From assembly GCA_951799405.1 (NCBI GenBank), contig OX637332.1, positions 30,356,832-30,420,831 on the forward strand: a stretch of 64,000 nucleotides of DNA. The letters run 5' to 3'. The notes beneath the pieces are model-generated. The model saw only the letters and a program-made list of their open reading frames with translations, did no database searches and was not told where the DNA came from. Position numbers and translations under genes: made by a program. The stretch is from Agapetus fuscipes (taxonomy: Eukaryota; Arthropoda; Insecta; Trichoptera; Glossosomatidae). Shown here in pieces: positions 20,301-30,651 of the stretch (the stretch's first letter is position 1; each line of letters opens with the position of its first letter).

Positions 20301-21292
20301 TACAAGATTTATAACGCGCGCATTCTATGTGATGCTATGTTCAGACTGGTTCGGGCAGCCGATTCGCAAATTCGCAAAGAATTTACAAAAAGACACATGT
20401 TTCCAACTTTCTGGAAACATTTTTACAATCGCCCGAGTTTTTATGTACACATGGAAATGCAACTGTGAAGTTCTTTGTTCTCTTTCTTACTAAAGACCAT
20501 TTTCATAAGTTGAAACAGATAATGTCTATTTTTGTTAAATAATTTCTTAGTTATATTTGCAATAGATAAAAATAAAAACCCAATAAAATTTTCATGCTTC
20601 AATTGTAATATTTTTTATTTTTTTTCACAACATTTTACATAATATTATGTCCTTAATATTTTTTACTTAAAATTAAACTTACAAAATAATTGTCACGTTT
20701 TTTCAACAAAGTAACAAAAATGCATTTTTTGACTTTGTCAATTATCCAGTCTCTTGAACTGTCATTATCAGTAAATTTGTTAACTTCTCGAAATAAATAT
20801 AATTAAGGTTTTTTTATTTGTATAATGAAAAGGAAATACTGCCATCTGTTGGAGAAAAACCAAAACATGCTGAAAAAGGTTTGAAAAAGATTACAAAAGA
20901 GGTCTGTCTACAGAGACAGACTGGAAAGAAATATGATGTATTTCAATACAATCATGTATACTTGAATGAAATAATGTATGCAAACATTTAATGTAGGAGG
21001 TATTTTTTAAGAAAAAAATAAATAATAGACTTTCAATTTTACAAATACAAAAAAATCTTTTGATCGAATGTCTATCAAAAAAAGAGAACAGTAGTAGTAG
21101 TAGTAGTAGTAGTAAAAAGTATTTTTTGTATGTATAAGACAATAATAGAGGGTATTTTTTTTCTGTTTTGACTAATAAAAAAAATATCAAAAACAAATAT
21201 ATTGAAATATGAAAAGCATTGGAAATAAATATTTATAAAATAATAAATGTAGGTACCTACTTTACCCTGAGTGTTAAAAATTGTGTAAGTTC
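20301..21292. other. AT-rich interval, no gene seen
   Basis: No conserved ORF. Includes an (AGT)n microsatellite at about 21090-21114 and long A/T runs; minus-strand ORFs here are low-complexity. Confidence 0.55.
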
Positions 21293-21389
21293 CCTCGATT
21301 GCGTTTAGAAAAATGTATGGAAAATACAATGGTGCACCTAGTGAGTGATTTAGTTTCCATACATTTTTTCTGTACTTACACAATCGAGG
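21293..21389. repeat. 97-bp foldback hairpin
   Basis: Starts CCTCGATTGCGTTTAG and ends CACAATCGAGG; the arms share AGAAAAATGTATGGAAA. The right arm carries a small indel. No TIR element matching it elsewhere in the window. Confidence 0.75.
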
Positions 21390-21428
21390 TTTACGTAATA
21401 TTCTATACTTGGGGAACATACAATCATA

Positions 21429-21865
21429 TCGACGGTTAAAAGGCAGTAGGGCATAAGCGACATACACCAAATTGTTCAGGAGAGCAGTTTAAAGTTTGAG
21501 ATTGCAGAAAAATGGACATAACTTTTTTTTTTTTTTATCATAATCTTAAAATCAATACAGCTTAAAAATAAAAATAATAAAGGCATTTATTGGATTTCCT
21601 ATTAATGTGGTTATACAATGTTTTACGATTTTTTTATGTCACAAGCGCCTTTAGGACAAAAAGGCCAAAATCTTGTCGGTTACACCAAAACCATACTTTT
21701 AAAACGCAGTTGTTTGCTTGGGCATAAACAACACAAAAATCATCGTAGAGCTATGGGAGTTAGCGCATTAGAAAGCGCGGAAATTTTCAAATAGGATAGC
21801 ATTCATAACTCATTTTTGACCAAAATTTCGCTTATTCGCCCTAGGTACTGCCTTTTAACCGTCGA
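21429..21865 (+). mobile_element. TCGACGG MITE, complete
   Basis: 437 bp with termini TCGACGGTTAAAAGGCAGTA and its inverse TACTGCCTTTTAACCGTCGA, flanked by TA on both sides. No transposase. A truncated relative is at 5970-6285. Confidence 0.9.
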
Positions 21866-22074
21866 TATGAAGAATACAGAGGTACAGCAATGAATGTCAT
21901 TAAGCCCAAAAATAATTCATGCTGTTATATCTTGAGAAAGTATATTATAATTTTTATATATATATATTTAAAAGCGCACTTTTATTTCAGAAATTGAGCA
22001 AATATTTCCCCTCAAGTACTTTTGACTTGCTTGCACATTTTCAAGAGACACTGTTACAAAATTAATTGAAAGAA

Positions 22075-22535
22075 TGAGAAGGACGAGTTGCAGGGTGTAT
22101 GTTTATTTGAGACATGGGTTTTTTTATATTGTAGGTCCACATGCGGCATGTGTAAGTGAAAACTTATACAAGTCTGCTTGTGAGAATGAATATAATGTGA
22201 ATCCCCAACGTTACATAGGGGCCGTCCATAAATTACGTCATCGATTTTGGCCGATTTTCGACCCCCCTCCCCTACAATCATCGTATAGTGATTATCTAAT
22301 GACCCCCCCCCCCCCCCTCTTGCTGTAATAATGGATGAGCTTAATAATTAATAATGTTATATTACTTACATAATATTTTGTATATTTTGTAGAAATTGGT
22401 ATTTACAAGAACGACGTCACTTTTGGTACTCGTACATCATTTGCCATCATCCGCAGACTAAACCCCCCCCCCTTAATGCGAATGACGCAATATATGGACA
22501 GCCCCATATCTTTGCAACTTAGATTAGATTAGATT
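22075..22535 (+). mobile_element. LINE-G copy interrupted by a GGGGCCGTCC element
   Basis: 5'-truncated LINE-G from GGACGAGTTGCAGGGTGTAT to GTTACATA, an insertion at 22218-22505, then ATATCTTTGCAACTTAGATT and the tail. Confidence 0.88.
22218..22505 (+). mobile_element. GGGGCCGTCC MITE with 3-bp duplication
   Basis: 288 bp; termini GGGGCCGTCCATAAATTACG and, inverted, GGGGCTGTCCATATATTGCG. Flanked by ATA on both sides. A 3-bp duplication fits PIF/Harbinger-type elements. Contains a run of 15 C. No transposase. Confidence 0.9.
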
Positions 22536-22654
22536 AGAACCATTATTTTTTTGTTTTATAAATCACCTCTCATCAGTTGACTAATTCACAGGAGTTTATT
22601 TTAAATATTAATCATAAATAACGCAAACAAACATTGCATCGCCATAATAACTCC

Positions 22655-22806
22655 ATCCAGCCTTACAGCAACTGGATCTTGCTTGAGTATTGGCGCTTTG
22701 TAGCGACGACCAAGCTTGTTAACACCTCTGCGGCACAACAACAAGTGTCATAGACCCCTAGTGCCTCTAGAATCTAGGGTCTCCCGCACAGGATTTCTTA
22801 AAAAAT
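22655..22806 (+). mobile_element. SINE-1, 5'-truncated, type A
   Basis: CATCCAGCCTTACAGCAACT through GCGGCACAACAACAAGTGTC to GCACAGGATTTCTTAAAAAA. Confidence 0.82.
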
Positions 22807-24169
22807 ATATATAATATATTGAGATTATTTTTACTTGATGTATTATTCTGAATAGCACTGACATCTTTTGAAAAGACACCAAAGCTTTATGACAACTAAT
22901 TTACTAAGGTTCGTCATTAGAAAGACTTCACTACAAAAGAGCTGACAATTATCGCTCATAATCTGTAATAATTTTTATCCAGTCCATTGTGCTTAGCCCT
23001 TGAGGTGGGATTCACACAAAATAAGTTCAAATCAGACAGTAAGTTATTCCTATATATATTATACATACATACATGCGTTTCTCCCGCAATAGACAATCAA
23101 TAATACATTGGCACACTTTATTTAAAAAAAAATAATAAACATGGAAAAAAATCTACTGATTAAACATGGTTTTTTTTTACATATTTAATTATTTTTTAAA
23201 CGGAGTTCTACTAAGTTCCCGCTGCAACAATTCATTTTGATTATCGTGAGGTATTCACTCCCTGTATATTTCAATTCTTAGTATACACATTTATTAATTC
23301 ATATGCAAACATTTTTGTTAAATAAAATAATAATTTCATCAAGAGGAATGCAATTCACACCCGTCTTACTTCGGCCTGACAAAAGACAGGTATTACATCG
23401 AAGATGATATGATATACTGTACAGTGGCGTGCCTACAGTTTCTGCCATACGCATGCTGGATAATTAAGGTTGCACTAAATTACAAATACTAAATCTTACC
23501 CCGATGTTTCTTTTCCCCAGTGCTTCTTAATTTCTTCAGACTTAGATTTTGGATTGAAACAATAAAACCTTCACACACTTAAGATCCTCACAAGGCACAA
23601 CAATATTTTCACCGGAATTAATTTTATATACTATCAAAAAAGGTGGATTCGATCGCAAACAAGGAATAAGTCAATTATTTTGATATTCGAATAAAACGCA
23701 CCTGACGTGACAGTTTATTCAAAATACAATCGGTCATTCATACAACTGTAAATGGCTCCAATCTGGAATCGTAAAATTTAATGGACGAAAAGCTAAGCAT
23801 ATGGTGATATTATTATCATGTGTACTCCCAAGCACAATCTTTAATAATATTGTGTTCATTTATAATGACAAAAGAGCTTAACCGACTATGTTCATACAAG
23901 CTTACAGAGATCAAGCTTTTTTTATTCGTTAAACAAAGACAGGGAAACATTTCTCAATAACAGTGTTGCGTAACAGAGTTAACTTCATCAATGCCTAATA
24001 ATAATAACCTACTGCCACACACAGATGGCAGCAGCACGACTTTTGATGGGGGGAATTTAAAAAGACGAATGACTTTAAATGTCTGTAATCTACTCAAAAA
24101 TATTCATTATTTGCATTTCTGAGGGTACGCATGCTTAGCTTTTTAGCTTGTATGATAGTCACGCCACTG
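22807..24169. other. AT-rich interval, no gene seen
   Basis: About 1.4 kb with no supported ORF. A SINE-3 scrap (AGAGGAATGCAATTCACAC) is at 23341. The rest is unrecognised. Confidence 0.55.
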
Positions 24170-24425
24170 ATACTGTAGGTCCACATGCGGCATGTGTGAG
24201 CGCGAAATTATGCGTGTCTGCTTGTGGGAATGCATTTAATATGAATCTCAAATGATACATATCTTTGCAGCTTAGATTTAGATGATTTGAGTCGACACAT
24301 CTAAATCAAATTAAAAAAAAATTAGGAAAAAAGGTAAACACCTCTGCGGCACTACAACAAGTGTCATAGACCCCTAGAGTCTTTAGAATCTAGGGACTCT
24401 CCCGCACAGGATTTCTTAAAAAAAC
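24170..24425 (+). mobile_element. LINE-G tail fragment and SINE-1 tail fragment
   Basis: 24170-24288 is LINE-G from GGTCCACATGCGGCATGTGT to the tail; 24337-24425 is a SINE-1 type A tail ending CAGGATTTCTTAAAAAAAC. Confidence 0.8.
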
Positions 24426-24964
24426 AAAAAAAATATATATATATATTTTTCAATCAATATAACAGAACTTGCATAAAGCCAAAGGTGGCAATCTATAATT
24501 TTTTCCAAAATTAAATAAATATTTGAAAAAAAACAAAAAGAATGTCTTTTCTTTCTCCTTCGCTTCTCAATACATTTTTCATTAAAAAAAAAAAGTTAAA
24601 TGGCCACCTTCGGTTCGGCTGAAGTATTGAAATATGTATGTGCCATGGAACAAAATAGAAACACTTTCAATGAAAAAAAATAATGTAAGATAGCTGTGTC
24701 ATACTTGAAAAAAATAAGATAACGGCAAAATTTGTGTGACAGTCCCCTTTGACGGATGTCTAGGAACAGATTACAAATACAACCTTGCTGATATAATTCG
24801 ACACCTTAAAGCTACAACTGAATAAGTGGCATATTAAGCTAACATGGGTTTCTCAGGTAAATGCACCTTTTTCCCATTTTCTACGAGAAAAAACATTAAA
24901 AGTGTGAAAATCCTGTATCCTAGAACTTTTTTATGAGCACTTCCTTATAATAATGTTAAATTTG
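24426..24964. other. AT-rich interval, no gene seen
   Basis: Poly-A rich. Around 24785 one end of the MITE-F family is visible (ACAACTGAATAAGTG). Confidence 0.5.
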
Positions 24965-25430
24965 TTGGCCGAGGGGGCCAAGCAAGCTGATCTTTCTAGC
25001 GTGTTCGGAATAGAACAACAGTGGTTCGATCCCCGCCTGGGTCATTTGACCATAACTTTGACCCTGGTGGTATCTCGTAACATAGCCGCGCATAAAGTAC
25101 AATTTCTTATTTTGTTACAATAACAAATATGGCACAGGAAGACCGAGAAAATGGATGGATGGATCAAATTTGTCGGTGTTAAGGCCGAGGGGGCCAAGTG
25201 GGCTGATCTTTCTAGCGTATTCGGAATAGAATAACGTTGGTTCGATCCCCGCTTGGCTCACTTGACCATAACTTTGATCCTGGTTCAGCAGATGGTATTG
25301 GGTAATTATTAATCAATAATTCATTAAAATAAACAATAATGAATTATTAATTGATGATATTAATACCTGTTTCTGGCCAGGCAAAATAGGTTAGTGAATT
25401 GCATTTCTCTTCACAAATCTATATATTTTT
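24965..25430 (+). mobile_element. SINE-3 dimer
   Basis: Two tRNA-like heads in tandem. The first, GGCCGAGGGGGCCAAGCAAG with GTGGTTCGATCCCCGCCTGG, ends at ATGGATGGATCAAATTTGTC. The second starts at about 25182 (AAGGCCGAGGGGGCCAAGTG) and runs to TCTGGCCAGGCAAAATAGG and TTGCATTTCTCTTCAC. Box-B-like GGTTCGATCC supports a tRNA origin. Confidence 0.78.
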
Positions 25431-25459
25431 TTAAATAAAAAAATAATAATAATTAGTTA

Positions 25460-25963
25460 GTGAATGGGATATCCAGAGTCATAATAAAAGTAGAGCTTGT
25501 ATGAAAAAAGTTATGACTCTGGATGAAATGAAAGAAGTATGCAAGGACAGGAAAAAGTGGCGGCTAATCTGCAATGCTGATTTTTAATGTTGGTTTATTG
25601 GCTTGCTACATTTTTTGCATAAGACATTTTTTACTTTTTTTGTATAGATTTATTTTTAAGGTTTTGTTGTTTTCTTATACTTAAATGTTATTTATTACTC
25701 GTATTCCTTGACTTATAGGTTGGTATGAGGCTGACCATCCATACTGTAAAAAATGGTTCACTTTGCCAATGTCACCCCTGTTTCAGGGAATGTCGGCAAG
25801 AGTTGCAGGGCTTATGTTCATTTGAGGTTTGGATTTTATTTGTGAGTACACAATCAGCATTTGTAAGCGCGAACTACACGTGTTTGTTTGTGGGCATACA
25901 TCTGAGAGCTTTGAATGAATATATCCTTGCAACTTAGATTATAGATTATTATAGATTATAGAT
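25460..25963 (+). mobile_element. LINE-G copy with longer RT end
   Basis: Starts GTTAGTGAATGGGATATCCA upstream of MKKVMTLDEMKEVCKDRKKW, then the 3' UTR and tail. With 29188-29935 it links the coding end to the 3' UTR. Confidence 0.88.
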
Positions 25964-26577
25964 AGTTCACTTACTATGAGAAGTTACACCCAATATAATG
26001 TTTTATCTACAATTTCTCAGATCAGTGAATCAGCACTTATTCAGTTTTACATTTAAGGTGGCGATATGTACTAAGACATCAGTAATTTGGAACGCCCAAC
26101 TGTTCTGATGCTCCCATCTATATATTTTATATTGATTGATAGATATATAGAAAAAAAAGATAATTCATACATATTTTTTAATTAAAATCCATTTGTTCTA
26201 TATTATTATAAAATAAGTACTAACATTCTAACCTAACAGGGATCACAAATTAAATTAAATGGCGTTTGACTTTCCATGTAAAAAAAAATTACACCGATAT
26301 TCATATAGATCCTTGGAAAATCTTATTTTCACAGCAAAATTGAAACACACATTTACATGAGTAAGTCCTAAAATAAGTTTTTACAAAAAAAAAAAGGAGA
26401 TCTCAATTCTACAAACTCTAGAGAAAAAAAAATTCAGAATTCCAAAAATGATCAGTGTTATTCACACACTGCAAATCCATGGCTAACGGAATCACCAAAT
26501 TTAAATTAGGGGAAAAATTGTGATGTCATTTGGCTGGGTTACTAGGGAAAAGACAAACACAGGAGTCACAGGCAATC
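25964..26577. other. MITE-F relic, then AT-rich DNA
   Basis: About 25964-26065 is an inverted relative of the element at 54482-54616 (GAATCAGCACTTATTCAGTT). 26450-26575 belongs to the GGGTTGCTAGG repeat family. No gene seen. Confidence 0.5.
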
Positions 26578-26735
26578 TAAATCTAAGCTGCAAAGATATG
26601 CATCATTTGAGATTCATATTAAATGCAATCCCACAAGCATACATGCATAATTTTGCGCTCACACATGCCGCATGTGGACCTACAATATAAAAACCTAATC
26701 TCAAATGAACATAAGCCCTGCAACTCTTGCCGACC
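26578..26735 (-). mobile_element. LINE-G copy
   Basis: Inverted: AAGCTGCAAAGATATGCATC to CATAAGCCCTGCAACTCTTG. Confidence 0.8.
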
Positions 26736-26754
26736 AATTTTGAGAAATGCACAT

Positions 26755-27168
26755 TTTTATTGTTTGGCATAGTAATATATAATGTTTAATTGTTCAGTGT
26801 TTGTTTGTTTTATATCCTTAAATGTAATTAACTGTTTGTATTCCTTGACTTAAAGGTTGGTATGAGGCTGACCACCCATACTGTAAAAAATGGTTCACTT
26901 TGCCAATGTCACCCCTGTGTCAGGGAAGGTCGGCAAAAGTTGTAGGGTTTATGTTCATTTGAGATTAGGATTTTATTTGTAAGTACACATTCAGCATTAA
27001 TTGTAAGCGGGAACTATACGTGTTTGTTTGTGGGCATGCATTTGAGAACATTAAATGAGTATATCCTTGCAACCTAGATTATAGATTATAGCTACACGTG
27101 TTTGTTTGTAGGCATGCATTTGATATGAGCTTTTAATGTTAATATATCTTTGCAACTTAGATTATAGA
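26755..27168 (+). mobile_element. LINE-G copy plus a second tail
   Basis: One copy ends at about 27090 (CAACCTAGATTATAG); a second tail fragment (GTTTGTTTGTAGGCATGCAT) follows at once to 27168. Confidence 0.8.
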
Positions 27169-27199
27169 TTCCTTGACAAGAATTTTTAAAAGTCATTTT

Positions 27200-27611
27200 T
27201 CCCTGTCGGTGGAGATAGCGGATTTTGAGATAGGGTCACAAATACTTAGTTGTTGGTTGCTTAGGACCGTAGTCCCATATGAGACATTAGCCTGCCAAGA
27301 AAAAATCTAAATTTGTGCCGAAATCGCTGCCAAAAGTGAATTTGCATAACAAAAAATATAAGCATCTGTGGATTAAGCTTTAAGTGAACAACACTGTGAA
27401 ATTCATAGGTCTTTTTGTTTGTAAATATAGGAAAACTGAAATATAAGTGTGTGTTATATACTATACAATTATAAGTATGAGGTTTACATTAGTTAGTATA
27501 CATTTATTAGTTTTCTTAAGAATCTTTTTACATCAAATCAACAGTAATTTGATACTTATTTGTATACATCAGCCGCATTGATTTGTATGGGTTTTAATCT
27601 AACCAATTATA
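27200..27611. other. No gene seen
   Basis: 27230-27330 carries part of the GGGTTGCTAGG repeat (TTAGGACCGTAGTCCCATAT). The remainder is AT-rich. Confidence 0.45.
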
Positions 27612-27755
27612 CTAGCAACTAACGCAACTAAGCTACACGTACAGTGCAACTTCTTGCCTGCGTTATCCCTGAAGGCGTCATCGCATGTGACGATTCGGGA
27701 CCCATTTATTTTTACGGGTAAGGGGGCCGGCCTCACGCCAACCACTTCAAGTGGG
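27612..27755 (-). mobile_element. SINE-2 3' half
   Basis: Inverted: ACTTCTTGCCTGCGTTATCC to GCCGGCCTCACGCCAACCAC. Confidence 0.8.
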
Positions 27756-27805
27756 GGGAGCATTCGAAACATATATGTTTCTTGCTTCACCAATATTTAA
27801 GGTAA

Positions 27806-28030
27806 GGGCCTGCCGCACCAACCTCCACAATCAATATGTGATGACACATCAAATTTGATTGCTTTATTCTGGTGAGGACCTCGGTAAAATATTTCTCGGA
27901 AGTGGGTAATAATATGATGGAATTTGAACAGGGAATATGATTTACGTAAATGCAACCAATTTTTTAATTTAATGGGAGAAATCAACTTAATTTAGATTTT
28001 TGTCTGATTGGAGTTTGGTGCAACAGGCCC
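27806..28030. mobile_element. PIF/Harbinger-like MITE, TAA duplication
   Basis: 225 bp; termini GGGCCTGCCGCACCAACCTC and, inverted, GGGCCTGTTGCACCAAACTC. Flanked by TAA on both sides. A second copy is at 54742-54984. Confidence 0.9.
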
Positions 28031-28075
28031 TAAGAATTTTAACCTCATACAAATCAATGAAAATCAACTGTTCTT

Positions 28076-28304
28076 CAGTGGCAAAGGGTGCCATACAAGC
28101 CGGTTTCCATCGGTTTCCCGTTTAAAATGAGGCAGAAATGATAATAAAGTAGACTGCATGGTTTCAATGGGGGAAAAATATGTATTGTTTCTTTGGTTTT
28201 AAATGTATTTTTTTACTTTGTGCCTATATTTTTAAACTACTTTGTTACATCATTTTAAAAGGGAAGCCGATGGGAACCGGCTTGTATGGCACCCTTCGCC
28301 ACTG
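28076..28304. mobile_element. hAT-like MITE, 8-bp duplication
   Basis: 229 bp; termini CAGTGGCAAAGGGTGCCATA and, inverted, CAGTGGCGAAGGGTGCCATA, with long inverted arms (CAAGCCGGTTCCCATCGG). Flanks CTGTTCTT and CTGTACTT agree at 7 of 8. Confidence 0.9.
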
Positions 28305-28312
28305 CTGTACTT

Positions 28313-29187
28313 GTCTAATTTTTTAGTCAGAAGGCTCTTCAGGTGTGATTCATAGGAGAACAACAACACTGACAAAATATTATTTTACGAACTAAAATTC
28401 ATTTAATGATATTAGACAAAGTTAAGTTACTCCTAACATACCTTTGGTATTGTAACAAACTTCCTTAAGTGACGATCATTCTTGTTTATCACACAATAAT
28501 GGTGGTATTCACCATTGCCATCTGAACGCTTAAGTTTTGCTGAGGAAAAATTTCTATTAAGTATTGACATAGATCACTACTACTCGTATTTCGATACTTA
28601 GTAAAAATCTTTCCTTTTAAGCATTCACATGGCGCAATGGTGAATACCGCCATAAGTGTCTCCTGATGAAGTTGGTTTCGATAACAGCGATATGTTGAGA
28701 ATAAAGTACATTTATCTAATATCCAATTTTTTTTTATTTGTAAACGTATCCGACGACCACAGTCATTCCAGTATAAATGTATTATTATTTTTTTTATCAC
28801 TTTCAAAGGTATACATACACAGTTAAGAACTTTCCATAAATCTCAGCGATAGGCTTCAAAGTTTATATGAAACCTTGAATTCTTCAATTTAGATTTTTAC
28901 TCCCCAATTTTTTCCATAGTAATAGGTGTCATTTCAGGGTGATAGGATTTCAGGTTCTTTGTTCTGAAACAAAAAAAAAATCAAATTAATTCTATGCTAG
29001 AATATATTCAAAACTATTTCAAAATCAGAAAATGCATCTTTGTAAATTAAAGCACTGTATGGCCTTTTTCTTTATTGGTCAAGATAAATAGGAGAATTGT
29101 TTTGTATCTTCGGAGATATTTAGAGCTTGACAATGACTAAAAATCTCTGGCACACTAGGGGTTGAAGCGTTTTTGATTTACTTTCTA
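28313..29187. other. AT-rich interval, no gene seen
   Basis: A minus ORF of about 105 codons at 28489-28806 lacks any recognised domain. Inverted partial repeats (GGTGGTATTCACCATTG against CAATGGTGAATACCGCC) span 28501-28653, suggesting a further MITE. Confidence 0.5.
28501..28653. repeat. Inverted-repeat element, about 150 bp
   Basis: GGTGGTATTCACCATTGCCA at the left and GCGCAATGGTGAATACCGCC at the right are inverted relatives; GAAAAATTTC and GTAAAAATC inner segments partly match. Probably a MITE; boundaries uncertain. Confidence 0.6.
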
Positions 29188-29935
29188 ATTTAATCTTAAG
29201 TTGCCAAATACATGTAACATTAGAGATTCACATTATAAGCATTTTCACAAACAGGCACGTAAAAGTTCGCATTTAAACATGCCGCATGTGGTCCTACAAT
29301 ATAAAAACCCGAATCTCAAATGAACATACACCCTGCAACTCCTGCCGACCTTCCCTGAAACAGGGGTGGCGTTGGCAAAGTGAACTATTTTCTACAGTAT
29401 GGGTGGTCAGCCGCATACCAACCTATAAGTCAAGGAATATACACAACAAATTACATTTTTAATATCAACAAATTATAACATGTATGGACATCAAAAACTA
29501 ACAGAAAACAAATTCTAATTTTAAAAATCCTAGCCGCCAACATCACAGATCAACCCCCATTTCTTTCTGTCCTTACACACTTCTTTCATTTCCTCCAGAG
29601 TCATAACCTTCTTCATACAGGCTCTCCTTTTATTATGACTCTGGATATTCCATTCATTCGCAATTTTGTAAATTTGGTCCATTCATTCCTTTCTCGGTCT
29701 TCCTTTACCACAACATCCATCTCTTCTTGCAACATAAACTTTCTTCGTCAGTCTTTCATCATTCATTCTCTCCATATTCCCAAACTATCTTAACAAACTC
29801 TTTTAATCTTTACTTTCACACTTTCTTGTACACCACATTCTTCTCTTACAAAATCAAAATCAAAATCTCACCCTATCACTCCGTTTTTTCCTAATCATAC
29901 TTCTTAGAAAGTCCATTTTAACACTTATCAACTAC
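29188..29935 (-). pseudogene. LINE-G copy with the longest RT coding end
   Basis: Inverted: tail and 3' UTR at 29188-29520, then RT coding from about 29520 to 29900. The minus strand reads QIYKIANEWNIQSHNKRRAC then MKKVMTLEEMKEVCKDRKKW, ending in a stop. Upstream (29700-29900) the frame is broken. This copy shows that the abundant GATTA repeat is the 3' UTR of a LINE. Confidence 0.85.
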
Positions 29936-30060
29936 TTCTATTTAATAAAAAAAAATACTATTGAATGGGTTGCAAATTGTTATTTCAACTCGTTAAATAA
30001 ATTTCTATATCTAACATTGAGTGTGAATGAAATAAAATGTAAACAAAAATTTACCCACCT

Positions 30061-30651
30061 TTACTTGTCCTCATCTTTTTTCGGAACAAAATTAGCTGGT
30101 TGAGGTATAATGGTAATCTCATCATTGATCTTCATCGGCTGATAGGACGTAGAATGCGCCGGCCGAGGATTCTGCAGATCAGAAGTCGGTACAAGGCGCA
30201 CCGGCGACACCATCGAAGGTCCCGGAGGAGGTGGCAGCCTGGAGCGGACAGGAGTGCTGGATTTATTGGGAGCAAAGGACGAAGAAGGCTGCGAAGGAGT
30301 TATCTGCAAGCCCGACGGTCCCGGAAGAGGGTTGTAGATGAACGAAGATGCGGTTGAAGAAGCGTGGGCTCTGGCAGGATTCGCTTGCACACCGGAAGGT
30401 CCTGCTATAGCTTGCATCCCGGAAGAGCCTTGAGTTCCGGAGGTTCCGGGTCGGGGTTGTCCGTCTGGGACTCGAGCTCGGTCCATGTTCCTTCTCGCGA
30501 CGTTGCAGTGCGCCGTGTAGACGTGGTTCTCAAACTGCTTGTACATGCTGAATGACGCCGTGCAAACGGTGCACTTGTAGGACAGGTGGGCAGGTTTGAG
30601 GGTCATGTTGTGGTCTTTGGCCACGTGGTTCAGAAGCTTCCATTGGTAGGC
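30061..30651 (-). CDS. MEP-1: MEP-1 coding exon 7 (last)
   Basis: Acceptor TTCATTCAG|GCC. Completes finger six (AYQWKLLNHVAKDH) and holds finger seven, CTVCTASFSMYKQFENHVYT, then a Ser/Pro/Gly-rich tail ending KKDEDK and TAA. Confidence 0.9.
   Translation of the reverse strand, partial: AYQWKLLNHVAKDHNMTLKPAHLSYKCTVCTASFSMYKQFENHVYTAHCNVARRNMDRARVPDGQPRPGTSGTQGSSGMQAIAGPSGVQANPARAHASSTASSFIYNPLPGPSGLQITPSQPSSSFAPNKSSTPVRSRLPPPPGPSMVSPVRLVPTSDLQNPRPAHSTSYQPMKINDEITIIPQPANFVPKKDEDK

Noticed and set aside
22300..22318. Poly-C run as a regulatory G-quadruplex
   Set aside because: It lies inside a MITE; the other copy (63115-63127) has a similar but shorter run, so it is a repeat feature.
28489..28806. 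105-codon minus ORF as a gene
   Set aside because: Covers an inverted-repeat element and lacks domain, start context or splice support.
30100..30555. Arginine-rich plus-strand ORFs opposite MEP-1
   Set aside because: Antisense of the GC-richer MEP-1 exon 7; no start context or independent support.
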